This document shows positions 18,218 to 28,553 of a stretch of DNA of 39,185 bases, piece after piece (the stretch's first letter is position 1; every line of letters starts with the position of its first letter). The position numbers were made by a program, and so were the translations under genes. Origin of the DNA: Mycobacterium sp. (GTDB lineage Bacteria > Actinomycetota > Actinomycetes > Mycobacteriales > Mycobacteriaceae); NCBI GenBank assembly GCA_023264765.1, contig JAHFVC010000014.1, positions 1-39,185 of the forward strand, written 5' to 3'. The notes beneath the pieces were generated by a model, which worked only from the letters and a program-made list of their open reading frames with translations, did no database searches and was not told the DNA's origin.

Positions 18218-18977
18218 GATCGACCAGCACCGGCGCGTGATCGCTGGGCTGCTTGCCTTTCCGCTCCTCACGGACAATCTCGGCGTGCGTGACGCGGGCC
18301 GCGAACTCCGGTGAGCCCAAGATGAAGTCGATCCGCATGCCCTGCTTCTTCGGGAAGCGCAGCTGGGTGTAGTCCCAGTACGTGTACACGCCGGGCCCCG
18401 GCGTATGGGGCCGCACCACGTCGGCGAAGCCGCCCTCGGTGAACGCCCGGAAGGCCGCGCGCTCGGGCTCGGAGACGTGCGTGGACTCCCGGAAGACCTC
18501 CATGTCCCAGACGTCCTCGTCGGTGGGCGCGATGTTCCAGTCACCCATCAACGCCACCGGACCTGGCCATGCTTGTGAGGAAACCCGCAGGGCTTCAAGC
18601 CATTCCAACTTGTAGGTGTAGTGCTTGTCGGCGAGTGTGCGACCGTTGGGGATGTACAGGCTCCACAACTTGACGCCACCGCACGTCGCGCCGATGGCCC
18701 GCGCCTCGGCCAGACCGTCCCACAACGGCTGGCCGGGGAACCCGATCTCGACGTCGTCGAGGCCGATCCGGGAGGCGATCGCCACCCCGTTCCACTGGTT
18801 GTGGCCGACATGGGCCACCTCGTAGCCCAGTGCGGCGAAGGGCATCGACGGGAACTGCGCATCGGTGCACTTGGTCTCCTGCATGGCCAGCACGTCCACG
18901 TCGGCGCGGGCCAGCCAATCGGTGACCCGGTCGACCCTGGTCCGGATGGAGTTGACGTTCCAGGTGGCTACACGCAC
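18207..18977 (-). CDS. xthA: Exodeoxyribonuclease III (AP endonuclease) XthA
   Basis: A 256-aa exonuclease III/AP endonuclease of the EEP fold, which cuts abasic sites and removes 3' blocks in base-excision repair. Catalytic blocks are intact: Asn7 in WNVNSIR, Glu34 in QETK, Tyr109 in LYIPNG, Asp146-Asn148 in GDWNIAP, and Asp246-His247 in SDHAP. GTG at 18977 lies inside the last codons of jetC (10-bp overlap), so it is translated from the condensin operon. In M. tuberculosis Rv0427c (xthA) follows Rv0428c directly; here three condensin genes lie between. The overlap places a nuclease gene where Wadjet systems normally have jetD. Confidence 0.95.
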   Translation of the reverse strand: MRVATWNVNSIRTRVDRVTDWLARADVDVLAMQETKCTDAQFPSMPFAALGYEVAHVGHNQWNGVAIASRIGLDDVEIGFPGQPLWDGLAEARAIGATCGGVKLWSLYIPNGRTLADKHYTYKLEWLEALRVSSQAWPGPVALMGDWNIAPTDEDVWDMEVFRESTHVSEPERAAFRAFTEGGFADVVRPHTPGPGVYTYWDYTQLRFPKKQGMRIDFILGSPEFAARVTHAEIVREERKGKQPSDHAPVLVDLTV

Positions 18978-21900
18978 GCGAGATCCTTACGCAGGGCGGT
19001 GAAATCGGAGATGGTCTTGGTGGTGACGGACGCCACGGGGCGGGCATTGCGACCGGTCGCCTCGGTCTTGGACACCATCACCACCCCGTCGATGTAGGGC
19101 TGGATGGTGGTGGCGTTCTGCACGGTGGCCACGATGACCAGCTGGAAACCGAACTTGCGGAACGCCTCGAGTGCTTGGGAGGCGAACTGCGGGTCCGACT
19201 TGGAGAAGGCCTCGTCCAGCATGAGCTGTGCGAAAACCGGTGTGTTGTCGCCACTCTCGGGGTTCGCCAGGTTGAAGCTCAGCGCACCCGCCAGGCAGAA
19301 GGCCATCAGCTTCTCCTGCTCGCCGCCGGAATTGTCACCGGCGTTGCTGTGCGTGCGGATCAGCTCGTCGCTGCGCACATCCCACTCGGCACAGTCGAAG
19401 GTGAACCGGTTGCGCACGTCCAGCGCATCGCGGGTCCAGTTGCGGTCCTCGGGGGCGGTGCTGGCCAACCGGTTGCGCAGGCGCAGGATATCCGCGTACT
19501 GCTCCAGGATGGCCTTCTTGTCGCCCATGCTGACCTCGGCGACCCGTCGCGAGATGGCCTTGACGATCTCGGTGAGCTCGGAGACCGCGGTCAGGCTGCG
19601 GGGGATGGCGCGCAGCGTCAGCCGGGTGCCCCGGTTGAACTCCACCGCACTCAAACCGCCGTTGACGCGGTCGATCTGCTCGCTGATCCGTCGCGTCTCC
19701 TGCTCGGCCACCCGGTGCAGGGTCAGGATGGCGTCCGGGGCCTGCTCGGTGATCAGTCGCATCATCCGGTCGTAGGCGTCCGGAAGCTCGCGTTCGTCGA
19801 TGTGGCGGCAGACCGCGACGTAGTCGTGCACCCGTTCGTCGAGATCGTCCGAGTCGTTGGGAATCGCGTCGGGGAACGACGTGTCGAAGGTCGCGATGAT
19901 GCGGGACAGCTCATCGTATGAGCGCCTTCGGCTTTCGGTCAGCTGGTCGCGTTCGCGGCGGATCGCGGCGAACAGCGCATCGCGGTGCGGCTCGGGGTTG
20001 AGCAGTTCGAGGGTGACCGGTACCTCGGCCGCGTACCGGCGAAGCAGTTCGGTCGCCGGCTCGGACACCGCCGCCGGGGTCAGGCGGTCGGCCAGCTCGA
20101 GGAGCCGGGTGCGGCGGCCGTCCAGGTCGTCGCGGCGGGTCTGGATCGCACCGCGCCGCGTCATCAGCGTCTGGATGCCGGTCCAACATTCCTCGGCGCG
20201 GGCGCTCAGGGCCTCGATGTCCGGGTGATCGGCCAGCAGCAGTTCGTACTGGTCGCGCAGCCGGTCGGCGTGCCCGTCGGCGGTCTCGATGTCGATCTGG
20301 CTCCACTGGGGGAACTGCTCGTAGATCGCCTTGCAGGCGGTGGCCCGGTCGCGCCACTGCTGGCGTTGCGCCGCAATGTCATCGGCCGCTTTGCGGGCCC
20401 GCTGGAAGGTGTCCTCGACCTCGGCCAGCTCGGAGTGCAGCGCCTCCAGTTTGGCGCTGATATCACCCTGGTAGATGAATTCGGAGGGCTTGAGCGGTCG
20501 GCGGTCGTCCTTGATGGCCAGCCGGTCGGAGTCCTTGTACAGGCCCGTGTCGGTCACGGCGCGGCGGAAGCGGGCGAACACGTCCGGGGTGTCGACGCAG
20601 ATGTGGTCACCGGCAGCAGCGATGACGTCGAGCGCCTCGGCGGCACACACGTGGTCGGGGTTGACCAGGAAGAGCTTGCCCGCCAGCGTGTTCGGCTCGG
20701 GCTGCACACCGGAGGCGCTGTTGCGCACGTGGTGCAGCGCCAGCCGGCCGCGCATGTTCGTCTCGTTGACGAACTTCAGCACCTTGGCGTGGTGGCGGTC
20801 CGGCACCAGCAGCCGCAGGCCGACGCCACGCAGCACCTTCTCCACCGCGACGCGCCAGCGCTGCTGATCGGTGTGGAGGTCGAACAGTTCTGCCACATAA
20901 GGAAGTTCGGTGGGCTCGACGCCGATCGCCGAGCAGATGTGATCGCGCATCGTGACGGCGAACTCGGGCAGCGCCGAACCCACCTGTTCGACCCGTTTGA
21001 GCTCCTTGGCGGCGTTGTCGCGCAGGATGCGGGCCGACTTCTGGGCGTACTCGGCATCGGTGGAGGCTTCGCGGCCCCACTCCAGCTTGCCCAGCATCTC
21101 GGTGGCCTGCTTGGTCAGATCCTCACGCAGTTCCCAGAACTCATCGGCGCTGTCCGGGATCTCGATGTCCTGGGCGGTCAGCAGCTCCTCGAACGCGGCG
21201 CGCCGCCGGGACACCTCCTCCGAGGCCGCTTCGGCGGCGGTGACCTGCGCCTGCAGCGGACCCACGTTGGCGCTGGCGCCACTGATCTGGGCGTTGAGCG
21301 AATCGCCTTCGGCCTTGGCCAGATTGAGCTGACGGGTCAGGTCGGCGTACTCGTTGTCCAATTGGGTGATGCTGGTGTCCAGGCTCTCGACCTGGGCCGG
21401 GGAATCCCGCAGTCGCACGTGGTCGGTGTAGGCCCGCACCATCGGCAGGTCGACCAGATCGATGATGCCCAGGTCGCTGGACTCCGAGGCGTAGCGCACC
21501 TGGATGGCCTCGATGTCGCCGAGGATCTTGCGCTTGCGCTGCGCGACGGCCAGCAACTCGCGGGCCTCCACCAGCGGATCGATCTGCTTGAGTGCCTCGG
21601 GCAGCCGGGCCAGGCTGTCGGGTTCGTCGAGCATGAAGTCGCGGACGAACTGTTCCAGCCCGCCAACGCTTTTCAGCGACTTGGCCTTGCCGAGCAACTG
21701 TTGGGCGGCGTCGGAGGCGCGGATCCCGATGGACGAATAGAGCTGGGCCAGGTATTGCGACTCGACCTTGCTGGAGAACCTCCAGTTGTCTTTGAACACC
21801 CCGGCGTCGAAACGTCCTGCCGCCCAGCGGTTGCAGACCTCCTCGATGTCCAGATCACCGTCGCCGAGCACATAGCGGCTGGAGGAATCCGAACGGGATT

Positions 21901-22297
21901 CGCCGGTAAGCCATTTGAGCACCAGTCCGGTGATGGTGCGCCCGGTGTTGCTGGTGTAGGTGACCGCAATCGCCGACCACGTGGTGCCGTCGCCGCGCAG
22001 GTACATCACCTGGCTGCTGCCCGCGTCGCTGCGCTGACCCCACGCACCCCGCACGTACTTGTCGACGGTGCGCCTGCCCGCGCTGGAACCGGCCGCGGTG
22101 TTGTCGCCGGAGGCGTTGAAGTTGCGCCGGTTGAACGGCAGGAAGCCCAGTGAGATCGCATCCAGGAGTGAGGATTTGCCGCTACCGGAGGCGCCGGCGA
22201 TCAATGCTCCGCCGGGCCCGAAGGCGATGGAGTGGTAGCCGTCGAACACCCCCCAGTTGATGACCTGCAGCCGGGACAGATGGAACTGCTCACTCAT
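18968..22297 (-). CDS. jetC: SMC-like ATPase of a MukBEF-type condensin (JetC/MksB/EptC family)
   Basis: A 1109-aa SMC-type ATPase. The Walker A motif G-x2-G-x-G-K-S lies at 35-42 (GASGSGKS), the ABC signature SGGEQ at 990-994 and Walker B LMLDEAF with Asp1028-Glu1029, so both halves of the ATPase head are complete. Long charged coiled-coil arms lie between about residues 280 and 900, with a short hinge-like region in the middle. The small size and partner genes (DUF4194, DUF3375) mark the MksB/JetC branch rather than canonical SMC. Relatives extrude DNA loops, and in Wadjet or EptABCD systems they act against plasmids. No JetD-type gene follows; xthA does. The start overlaps jetB by 8 bp. 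Confidence 0.92.
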   Translation of the reverse strand: MSEQFHLSRLQVINWGVFDGYHSIAFGPGGALIAGASGSGKSSLLDAISLGFLPFNRRNFNASGDNTAAGSSAGRRTVDKYVRGAWGQRSDAGSSQVMYLRGDGTTWSAIAVTYTSNTGRTITGLVLKWLTGESRSDSSSRYVLGDGDLDIEEVCNRWAAGRFDAGVFKDNWRFSSKVESQYLAQLYSSIGIRASDAAQQLLGKAKSLKSVGGLEQFVRDFMLDEPDSLARLPEALKQIDPLVEARELLAVAQRKRKILGDIEAIQVRYASESSDLGIIDLVDLPMVRAYTDHVRLRDSPAQVESLDTSITQLDNEYADLTRQLNLAKAEGDSLNAQISGASANVGPLQAQVTAAEAASEEVSRRRAAFEELLTAQDIEIPDSADEFWELREDLTKQATEMLGKLEWGREASTDAEYAQKSARILRDNAAKELKRVEQVGSALPEFAVTMRDHICSAIGVEPTELPYVAELFDLHTDQQRWRVAVEKVLRGVGLRLLVPDRHHAKVLKFVNETNMRGRLALHHVRNSASGVQPEPNTLAGKLFLVNPDHVCAAEALDVIAAAGDHICVDTPDVFARFRRAVTDTGLYKDSDRLAIKDDRRPLKPSEFIYQGDISAKLEALHSELAEVEDTFQRARKAADDIAAQRQQWRDRATACKAIYEQFPQWSQIDIETADGHADRLRDQYELLLADHPDIEALSARAEECWTGIQTLMTRRGAIQTRRDDLDGRRTRLLELADRLTPAAVSEPATELLRRYAAEVPVTLELLNPEPHRDALFAAIRRERDQLTESRRRSYDELSRIIATFDTSFPDAIPNDSDDLDERVHDYVAVCRHIDERELPDAYDRMMRLITEQAPDAILTLHRVAEQETRRISEQIDRVNGGLSAVEFNRGTRLTLRAIPRSLTAVSELTEIVKAISRRVAEVSMGDKKAILEQYADILRLRNRLASTAPEDRNWTRDALDVRNRFTFDCAEWDVRSDELIRTHSNAGDNSGGEQEKLMAFCLAGALSFNLANPESGDNTPVFAQLMLDEAFSKSDPQFASQALEAFRKFGFQLVIVATVQNATTIQPYIDGVVMVSKTEATGRNARPVASVTTKTISDFTALRKDLACV

Positions 22298-22958
22298 CGG
22301 CGCCGCCTCCCTTACGCAGTTCCTCGAACTGCTGCTGCAACTCGGTGATCACCGAGGCGGTCATGATCGCGCTGATCACCGGGCTGACGGTGTAACTGTC
22401 CTCGTCGTCGCGGGTCTTGCGCAGGATCTCCAGGCCGGCCAACCGGGCGACGGCGGCGTCGACGCGGGCGGTGAACGTGACGGCGTCGCGGTCGGTGTCG
22501 TTGAGCACGCCGGAGAACAAGCCGTGGATCTCGTCACGACTGATGACGAAGCTCGTGTCGCCGCCGGCGCGCATCATCTGGGCCAGATGCAACCCCAGGA
22601 TGGAGTCGTAGGTGCCCAGCGGTTCGCGGCGTAGCAGCTTGACCCCGCGGGCCGATTCGTAGCGGGCCTGTTCGATGAACGCGATTTCGACACTTTCGAC
22701 GATCTGCAGTTGCAGGTCGAGTTCGGACAGCCGGACCGCGAGGTCGGAGCGGTACTCCTTGATCCAGCTGTAGATGTCGCTGTCGGACTCGTTGCTGACG
22801 TAGCGGCGGGTCAGCAGGTTCTGCAATGCCCAGCACGCCCGGTCGGGCAGCGCGCTGACATCACCGTCGAACCGGGGTCGGCGCTGCTGCGGCTGCGTCG
22901 GCCGACCTGTGCGGTCGACCTCGGGCAGGGACGCGAAATCAACTGGCGTTTCGCTCAC
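22290..22958 (-). CDS. jetB: DUF4194 condensin subunit (JetB/MksE)
   Basis: A 222-aa winged-helix-type MukE-like subunit that binds the kleisin and DNA. After a disordered, Pro/Gln-rich N-terminus (about 1-35), the DUF4194 core begins ([20 protein letters not shown]), with a small wing containing [18 protein letters not shown] and a C-terminal [15 protein letters not shown] strand-helix. The family is assigned by this pattern and by its fixed place between the kleisin-like and the SMC-like genes. The start overlaps jetA by 4 bp (ATGA) and the stop overlaps jetC by 8 bp, so the three subunits are tightly coupled. Confidence 0.88.
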   Translation of the reverse strand: MSETPVDFASLPEVDRTGRPTQPQQRRPRFDGDVSALPDRACWALQNLLTRRYVSNESDSDIYSWIKEYRSDLAVRLSELDLQLQIVESVEIAFIEQARYESARGVKLLRREPLGTYDSILGLHLAQMMRAGGDTSFVISRDEIHGLFSGVLNDTDRDAVTFTARVDAAVARLAGLEILRKTRDDEDSYTVSPVISAIMTASVITELQQQFEELRKGGGADE

Positions 22959-24361
22959 GATGCGACTCCCACAATCGGTTCGGTGAACATCAGGCGCGGA
23001 ACCTCCATCTCACGGTCGCGGCCGTCGAGCGAATGGAATCGGACACGAACCGGTTCGGCCGCCTCGGCCGCGGGCTGCTTGAGCGCCCACGACCACAGCA
23101 CGATCACGTGGCCCAGATATGCGGTGTCCAGCAAGGACACCGCGTCGGGCAGGGACAGCGGGGCCGTGCGCAGCGCGGTGTTGATCATGGCCGACATCGC
23201 CGGCGCGTCGACCTGGGTGGTGAGCGAGGCGAAGGTGGACAGGTCGACATCGCCCTCGGCGACCGCCGCCGGTTTGGGAGCCGACAAGTCGTTGATGCGG
23301 AAGCTCAGGGCGCCGACCGAACTGATGGTGTGCCGGGCCAATGGCACGTCGATGTCCAGCCGCGAATCCGTCAGCGACACCTTCAGCAGCGCCCGGGCCG
23401 CGCCGATGGCTTCGTTGAGCTGACGGGCCACGCCCCGGCTCTGTTCCAGGGTGCCGAAGGCGGTGAACCGCTTGACCCGCTGCGCGCAGCGCTGCTGGAT
23501 GCGTTCCACCTCGTCGATCTGATGCCCCACCAACTCGAAGAAGCCGGCCATCACCTTGCGCAGTGCGGGGTCCAGGTCGGGCAGCGCCCCGGCGACCGCC
23601 GCGATATCGCCTTCGAAGGCGGTGCGCTGGTCGGGGTCGTTGATCATCCGCAGGAAGGCCCGGTGTGAGTCCCGGCCCGCTGATTCCCACGCCTCCTGGT
23701 AGTCGGCGTACATCTGGCGCTGCCGGTCGCGGTATTCGGTGTTGGTCTCGATCGGGTCGTCGAGTGCCTGGGTGGCCTGCTCGATCATGGTGCCGTACAA
23801 GCCGATATCGGTGATCAGCCGTTCCATCTGCAGGGCGATGGCGCGGGCCTCGTCGTACATGGAGGTGACATCGGGTTCGGGCCGCAGCCCGGCGTCCAAT
23901 TGGTCGAGTTCGTGGTGCAGGGCGCCGATCTCGGCCTCGATTCCGGCACGGATGCGGTCCGGGTCGTTGTCGACGCGTACGGCGACCTGCTTGAGCCGGG
24001 AGGCGATGCCGTTGATCGAGCCGCCGGTGGCGATGGTGTCGTTGCGGCGCATCCCGCGCACGAAGTCCAGCGCCCGGCGCGCGTCCTGGGTGAGATAACA
24101 GACGTTGCGGTCACCTTTGAGGACCCGGTGCAGCCACCCCTGGCTGGCCCACGTCTTGATCAGTGTCAGCCCGGACTGCTCGACCTCGTCGAGGCTCTCC
24201 AGGTCGCGGTCCAGCCGGACCACCAGATCTGTTTCGGCCACCACGCCGTCGAGCAGGTGACGTTCCATCAGGGTGGCGTACACCCCCAGGTTCAGGGTCG
24301 CCAACAGCCGGACCGCGCGTGACGATTGCACGTCGCGGTTGAGTTGGAGCAACTCATGCAT
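22955..24361 (-). CDS. jetA: DUF3375 kleisin-like condensin subunit (JetA/MksF)
   Basis: A 468-aa MukF-like kleisin. The N-terminal winged-helix region (HELLQLNRDVQSSRAVRLLA, LMERHLLDGVV...) is followed by long helical segments through about residue 330 and a C-terminal domain ending in RVRFHSLDGRDREMEVP, typical of DUF3375 proteins (about 470-500 aa). ATG at 24361 overlaps the last 8 bp of the GNAT gene as ATGCATGA, so the condensin genes are read from the def-GNAT transcript. The frame is open upstream of 24361, but that part lies within the GNAT gene and does not look like protein. Confidence 0.88.
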   Translation of the reverse strand: MHELLQLNRDVQSSRAVRLLATLNLGVYATLMERHLLDGVVAETDLVVRLDRDLESLDEVEQSGLTLIKTWASQGWLHRVLKGDRNVCYLTQDARRALDFVRGMRRNDTIATGGSINGIASRLKQVAVRVDNDPDRIRAGIEAEIGALHHELDQLDAGLRPEPDVTSMYDEARAIALQMERLITDIGLYGTMIEQATQALDDPIETNTEYRDRQRQMYADYQEAWESAGRDSHRAFLRMINDPDQRTAFEGDIAAVAGALPDLDPALRKVMAGFFELVGHQIDEVERIQQRCAQRVKRFTAFGTLEQSRGVARQLNEAIGAARALLKVSLTDSRLDIDVPLARHTISSVGALSFRINDLSAPKPAAVAEGDVDLSTFASLTTQVDAPAMSAMINTALRTAPLSLPDAVSLLDTAYLGHVIVLWSWALKQPAAEAAEPVRVRFHSLDGRDREMEVPRLMFTEPIVGVAS

Positions 24362-25229
24362 GGGACAGGAGACTTTCTGCGCGCAGGTACCGCAGCGTGT
24401 GGTGCAGGCGGAAACCCATCGAGTGGTACAGCGTGGCGGCGGGCTCGTTGTCGGCGAGCACCTGCACATAGGCACGGACGGCGCCGCGGGTGGCCGCCCA
24501 GCCGAGCAGAGCCGAACATACCGCGCGCGCGTGCCCGAGGCGTCGGGAATCCTCGGCGACCCGGACACACGACAGGCCCGCCCAGCGGGTGCCGTCCGGC
24601 GCGGTCGTCACCGCGGCGCGGCCCACCGCTGCTCCGGCGAGGGTCGCGAACGCCACCTCGCCGTCGATCACCGCCGTCAGCACCTCGACCGGGACGTCGC
24701 GCTCGTACAGTCGCAGCCACTCGGCGTCCGGTCGGGACGGGAAGTCGGCGGGCGCTTCGCCGGGCTCGATGTCGCGCACCAGGACGCGGGTGTCCTTGAT
24801 GCCGGGAGTCTTGATCGGGAGCAGCCGTTCGGGCAGCGCCAGCCAGGCCGGGAGTCCGCGTTCGGCGTACCAGTCGACGATCGCGGGCAGTGCGTGGACG
24901 TTGGCCTCGAACAACAGCGGCACCGCGGAGTTGGCCCTGCTGGTGTGGCCGCCACCGGCGCGCAGCAGCCAGCCGTCGTGCCAGTGCGCCTCGGTGCCGG
25001 GCCAGGCCAGGGCCGCGGCGTGCTCGAGGTCGCGGATCTGCGAATTGCGCACCGTGACGTGGGAGAGTTCGCGCACCGACACCACATCGGCAGGGTTGAT
25101 GTGGACCGTCTCGCCGGACTTCGTGCGCACCGTGACCAGCGGACTGAGGGTTTCCAGCTCACCTACGACGTCGGTCAGGCCGTCCGGTATCCGATAGCGC
25201 AGCGAGACCCGGTCACCGACGGTCGTCAT
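24354..25229 (-). CDS. GNAT-family N-acetyltransferase with N-terminal SH3-like domain (Rv0428c-type)
   Basis: A 291-aa protein. The N-terminal 60 residues form a small beta-barrel-like domain (DRVSLRYRIPDGLTDVVGEL ... VHINPADVVSVREL), followed by a divergent middle and a C-terminal GNAT fold with an acetyl-CoA loop near DSRRLGHARAVCSALLGWAA and the last motif EPAATLYHSMGF. It matches Rv0428c of M. tuberculosis in length, domain layout and position next to def. The acceptor substrate is not known. It starts 10 bp after the def stop, and its stop overlaps jetA. Confidence 0.88.
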   Translation of the reverse strand: MTTVGDRVSLRYRIPDGLTDVVGELETLSPLVTVRTKSGETVHINPADVVSVRELSHVTVRNSQIRDLEHAAALAWPGTEAHWHDGWLLRAGGGHTSRANSAVPLLFEANVHALPAIVDWYAERGLPAWLALPERLLPIKTPGIKDTRVLVRDIEPGEAPADFPSRPDAEWLRLYERDVPVEVLTAVIDGEVAFATLAGAAVGRAAVTTAPDGTRWAGLSCVRVAEDSRRLGHARAVCSALLGWAATRGAVRAYVQVLADNEPAATLYHSMGFRLHHTLRYLRAESLLSHA

Positions 25230-25239
25230 CTAGCGGGCA

Positions 25240-25833
25240 CTAGTGGCCGAACGGGTCGGGATCTTCGCCGGGCAGCCAGCTCAGCCCCGGCACGCCCCAG
25301 TCGTTGGCCTTGACCATCCGCTTCGCCGCGCGGGCGTGCCTGCCGATCAGCCCGTCCAGATAGGTGAAGCCATCCAGGTGACCCGTCTCGTGCTGCAGCA
25401 TCCGGGCGAACAGACCGGTGCCCTCGAGGGTGATCGCGGTGCCGTCGGCGTCCAGACCGGTGACGCGGGCCCACTCGGCGCGGCCCCGGGGGAACGACTC
25501 GCCCGGTACGGACAGGCAACCTTCGTCGTCGTTGTCCGGGTCGGGCATGGTCTCGGGCAGCTCGGAGGTCTCCAGCACCGGGTTGACGACCACACCGCGG
25601 CGGCGCGTCGACTTGCCGCGCTCGTCGGCACAGTCGTAGACGAACACCCGCTCGGTGCGGCCAATCTGGTTGGCGGCCAGGCCAACCCCGTTCGCGGCGT
25701 CCATGGTCTCGAACATGTCGGCGATCAGATCGGCCAGAGCCGCGGGCAGCGAACCATCGGGTTCGACGGGGACCGGGGTGGTCGAGGTGTGCAGAACGGG
25801 ATCGCCCACGATGCGAATTGGAACAACAGCCAC
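25240..25833 (-). CDS. def: Peptide deformylase
   Basis: A 197-aa metallo-enzyme that removes the N-formyl group from nascent proteins. All three motifs are present: GVGLAANQ (49-56), EGCLS with metal ligand Cys106, and HETGH with His148, Glu149 and His152. The start GTG at 25833 reproduces the N-terminus and length of the M. tuberculosis enzyme (Rv0429c). The gene leads the def-GNAT-jetABC-xthA run; the 128 bp upstream to the divergent DUF3263 gene must contain its promoter. Confidence 0.97.
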   Translation of the reverse strand: MAVVPIRIVGDPVLHTSTTPVPVEPDGSLPAALADLIADMFETMDAANGVGLAANQIGRTERVFVYDCADERGKSTRRRGVVVNPVLETSELPETMPDPDNDDEGCLSVPGESFPRGRAEWARVTGLDADGTAITLEGTGLFARMLQHETGHLDGFTYLDGLIGRHARAAKRMVKANDWGVPGLSWLPGEDPDPFGH

Positions 25834-25961
25834 GGTTGGCAAGCTTAAGTCAGCCGACTCGCGGGTAACGATCACGCCCGCGCTACCGCTGCCGTGATTG
25901 AATGAGCGCCGAACAACAGTCTTGTGATTCACGGTGATGTCGGAAGGGCCCAAGGAGCAAT

Positions 25962-26270
25962 ATGGACGGCGCTATTGCGCGGACTGAGCAATCCGGGGAT
26001 GGTTCCGAGCCCGCGGACGGTTTGAGCCGCCGCGAACACGACATCCTGGCCTTCGAGCGCCAGTGGTGGAAGTACGCGGGATCAAAAGAAGAGGCCATCA
26101 AAGAGCTGTTCGGGTTGTCGCCGTCGCGCTACTACCAGGTGCTCAACGCACTGGTGGAGCGGCCGGAGGCGCTCGCCGCCGACCCGATGCTGGTCAAGCG
26201 CCTGCGCAGGGTGCGTGCCAGCCGACAGAAGGCCAAGGCCGCACGGCGGTTGGGCTTCGAGGTCACCTAG
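25962..26270 (+). CDS. DUF3263 family protein (Rv0430-type)
   Basis: A 102-aa basic protein with a helix-turn-helix-like core: [20 protein letters not shown], then [20 protein letters not shown], then a basic tail ([15 protein letters not shown]). The fold suggests a small DNA-binding protein, but the function is not established. AAGGAG lies 5-6 bp before ATG 25962. The next gene, virR, begins 19 bp after its stop. Synteny with Rv0430 supports the call. Confidence 0.9.
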   Translation: MDGAIARTEQSGDGSEPADGLSRREHDILAFERQWWKYAGSKEEAIKELFGLSPSRYYQVLNALVERPEALAADPMLVKRLRRVRASRQKAKAARRLGFEVT

Positions 26271-26289
26271 ACCGCTAGTCTGGGCTCCG

Positions 26290-26754
26290 ATGAATCAGCG
26301 AGACTCCTCCGGGCTGCCCCTGCGCGCCATGGTCATGGTGCTGTTGTTCCTCGGCGTGGTCTTCCTGCTGATCGCGTTCCAGTACCTGGGTCCCGACGAC
26401 GACAGCGACAGCAGCGGTTCGACCTCGGCGACGGTGACCACCAGTGCCACCCCGACGAAGACGTCGGCCGAAGCCGCGCCGGCCAAGGCCGATGTGCGGG
26501 TGTTCAACATCTCCGAGGTGGCCGGTGCCGCCGAGAACACCGCCACCAAACTGCGCGACGCGCAGTGGAACGTGACCGAGACAGGGAACCTCACGCTGGA
26601 GGGTGTCACCGCCACGACGGTGTACTTCGGGGAGGCGCCCGGGGAAAAGGAAGCCGCCGAAGAGGTGGGCAAGCTTCTCAACGTTCCCGTCGAACCGCGC
26701 GTACCAGGACTCGCAGAGCAACCGCCGGGCGTGATCGTGGCGGTCACCGGCTAG
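26290..26754 (+). CDS. virR: LytR C-terminal-domain membrane protein (VirR/Rv0431-like)
   Basis: A 154-aa protein: a short cytoplasmic N-terminus, one transmembrane helix ([21 protein letters not shown], about 13-33), a Ser/Thr/Ala-rich linker (about 38-70) and an extracellular LytR_C domain ([20 protein letters not shown] through VIVAVTG). The domain starts with the typical V-x-V-x-N-x-[ST] strand. In M. tuberculosis VirR controls membrane vesicle release and cell-wall remodelling; the same is likely here. It follows the DUF3263 gene and precedes sodC by 10 bp, probably in one transcript. Confidence 0.88.
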   Translation: MNQRDSSGLPLRAMVMVLLFLGVVFLLIAFQYLGPDDDSDSSGSTSATVTTSATPTKTSAEAAPAKADVRVFNISEVAGAAENTATKLRDAQWNVTETGNLTLEGVTATTVYFGEAPGEKEAAEEVGKLLNVPVEPRVPGLAEQPPGVIVAVTG

Positions 26755-26764
26755 GCTCTCGGGC

Positions 26765-27436
26765 ATGCCGATCTCAGCCCCGCTTCGTCTACTCGCCGCG
26801 GTCGCGGTCATTGCGCCGATCGCCAGTGCCTGCTCGCCTTACGAGCCCGTTGCCACCCAGCCCGGCACCACCCCGCCCGTCTGGACCGGCTCGCCCGCCC
26901 CGTCCGCCGAAGCCGGCCACGGAGAGGCACAGACTCCCGCCGCCGCGCACGGCGAAGCGCTGACCGCGCAGCTGAAGCTGGCCGACGGCACCGCCGTGGC
27001 CACCGCCGATTTCGAGTTCGCCGACGGCGTCGCGACCGTCACCGTGCAGACCACCGCCCCCGGCAAGCTCACCCCCGGTTTCCATGGGCTGCACATCCAT
27101 TCGGTCGGCAAGTGTGAGGGCGACTTCACCAGCGCCGGTGCGCATCTGCAGGTGCCCGGCCACACGACGCACCCGGCCAGCGGAGACCTGAGCTCCCTTC
27201 AAGTGCGCAGCGACGGTTCCGGCAAGGTGGTGACGACGACGGACGCGTTCACCGCCGAGCAGCTGCTCGCCGGGACGCAGACGGCGATCATCATCCACGA
27301 GAAGGCCGACAACTTCGCGAACATTCCTGCCGAGCGCTACCAGCAGGTCAACGGCACCCCCGGTCCGGATGAGACCACCATGGCGACCGGCGATGCCGGC
27401 AAGCGGGTGGCTTGCGGTGTCATCGCCGCGCAATAG
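26765..27436 (+). CDS. sodC: Copper superoxide dismutase, lipoprotein (SodC)
   Basis: A 223-aa periplasmic/surface superoxide dismutase. The signal sequence ends ASAC with Cys23, an imperfect lipobox with Ala at -3. Copper ligands are visible in HIH ([10 protein letters not shown]), in the bridging-site His of SAGAHLQ and in the late [10 protein letters not shown]; the disulfide cysteines are in GKCE and RVACGVI. The zinc-site histidine usually three before the Asp of G-D is Ala (PASGD), as in M. tuberculosis SodC, so a zinc-free enzyme is expected. The loop after GKCE is shorter than in M. tuberculosis as recalled. It overlaps the start of the ligase gene by 20 bp. Confidence 0.95.
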   Translation: MPISAPLRLLAAVAVIAPIASACSPYEPVATQPGTTPPVWTGSPAPSAEAGHGEAQTPAAAHGEALTAQLKLADGTAVATADFEFADGVATVTVQTTAPGKLTPGFHGLHIHSVGKCEGDFTSAGAHLQVPGHTTHPASGDLSSLQVRSDGSGKVVTTTDAFTAEQLLAGTQTAIIIHEKADNFANIPAERYQQVNGTPGPDETTMATGDAGKRVACGVIAAQ

Positions 27437-28553
27437 CGCCAGGGCACGAATCGACTTCGCCGGGTCACCCCGGCCGACCCTCGGTGTCGAGTGGGAGTTC
27501 GCCCTCATCGACCCCGTCACCCGCGATCTGGCCAACCGGGCCGCCGCGGTGATCGACGAGGTCGGTGAAACCCCGCATGTGCACAAGGAACTTCTGCGCA
27601 ACACCGTCGAGATCGTCACCGGAATCTGCAACACCGTCCCGGAGGCGATCGACGACCTGGACGGCACGCTGGCCACGGTGCAGCGGATCGTCCGGTCCCG
27701 CGGCATGGAGTTGTTCTGCGCGGGAACTCACCCGTTCGCCGAGTGGGAGATGCAGGAGCTGACCGAAGGTCCGCGCTATGCCGAGCTGATCAAGCGCACC
27801 CAGTGGTGGGGCAGGCAGATGCTGATCTGGGGTGTGCATGTGCACGTGGGGATCTCGTCGGCACACAAAGTGATGCCGATCATCACCTCGTTGCTCAACC
27901 AGTACCCGCACCTGCTGGCACTGTCCGCGTCGTCGCCCTACTGGGACGGTGAGGACACCGGCTACGCGAGTAACCGCGCGATGATGTTCCAGCAGTTGCC
28001 GACGGCCGGTCTGCCGTTCCACTTCCAGAAGTGGTCGCATTTCGAGCGGTTCGTCGGCGATCAGAAGAAGACCGGCATCATCGACCACATGAACGAAATC
28101 CGTTGGGATATCCGGCCTTCGCCGCACCTGGGCACCATCGAGGTGCGGGTCTTCGACGGCGTGTCCAACCTGGCTGAGCTCGGCGCGCTGGTGGCACTGA
28201 CGCACTGCCTGATCGTCGACCTGGACCGTCGACTGGATGCCGGCGAGCAGCTACCCACCATGCCGCCGTGGCATGTGCAGGAAAACAAATGGCGGGCCGC
28301 ACGGTACGGGCTGGACGCCGAGATCATCCTCGACGCCGACAGCAACGAGCGCCTCGTCACCGACGACCTCGATGATCTGCTCACCCGGCTGGACCCGGTG
28401 GCGGCGTCGCTGGGATGCGCCGACGAGCTCGCCCGCGTCGAGGCGATCTACCGGCTGGGCGGGTCCTATCAGCGGCAGCGCCGGGTTGCCGAAGAACATG
28501 ACGGTGACCTGCGGGCCGTCGTCGACGGACTGATCGGGGAGTTGGTGCTGTGA
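27417..28553 (+). CDS. YbdK-type carboxylate-amine ligase (glutamate-cysteine ligase family 2)
   Basis: A 378-aa GCS2-family ATP-dependent ligase, close to M. tuberculosis Rv0433. Blocks seen are [11 protein letters not shown] (Mg/ATP-binding Glu residues), [41 protein letters not shown] and the C-terminal [15 protein letters not shown]. The GTG at 27417 gives the N-terminus [14 protein letters not shown], which matches the homologue; it lies within the last codons of sodC. Family members make weak gamma-glutamyl-type bonds; the true substrate in mycobacteria is not established. The next gene starts within its stop (GTGA). Confidence 0.93.
   Translation: MSSPRNSARARIDFAGSPRPTLGVEWEFALIDPVTRDLANRAAAVIDEVGETPHVHKELLRNTVEIVTGICNTVPEAIDDLDGTLATVQRIVRSRGMELFCAGTHPFAEWEMQELTEGPRYAELIKRTQWWGRQMLIWGVHVHVGISSAHKVMPIITSLLNQYPHLLALSASSPYWDGEDTGYASNRAMMFQQLPTAGLPFHFQKWSHFERFVGDQKKTGIIDHMNEIRWDIRPSPHLGTIEVRVFDGVSNLAELGALVALTHCLIVDLDRRLDAGEQLPTMPPWHVQENKWRAARYGLDAEIILDADSNERLVTDDLDDLLTRLDPVAASLGCADELARVEAIYRLGGSYQRQRRVAEEHDGDLRAVVDGLIGELVL

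Noticed and set aside
19985..22153. 722-codon open frame on the plus strand opposite the SMC-like gene
   Set aside because: It is a mirror of the condensin ATPase: rich in Gly/Val/Asp/Arg, no recognisable domain, and the minus strand has clear Walker motifs and overlapping neighbours.
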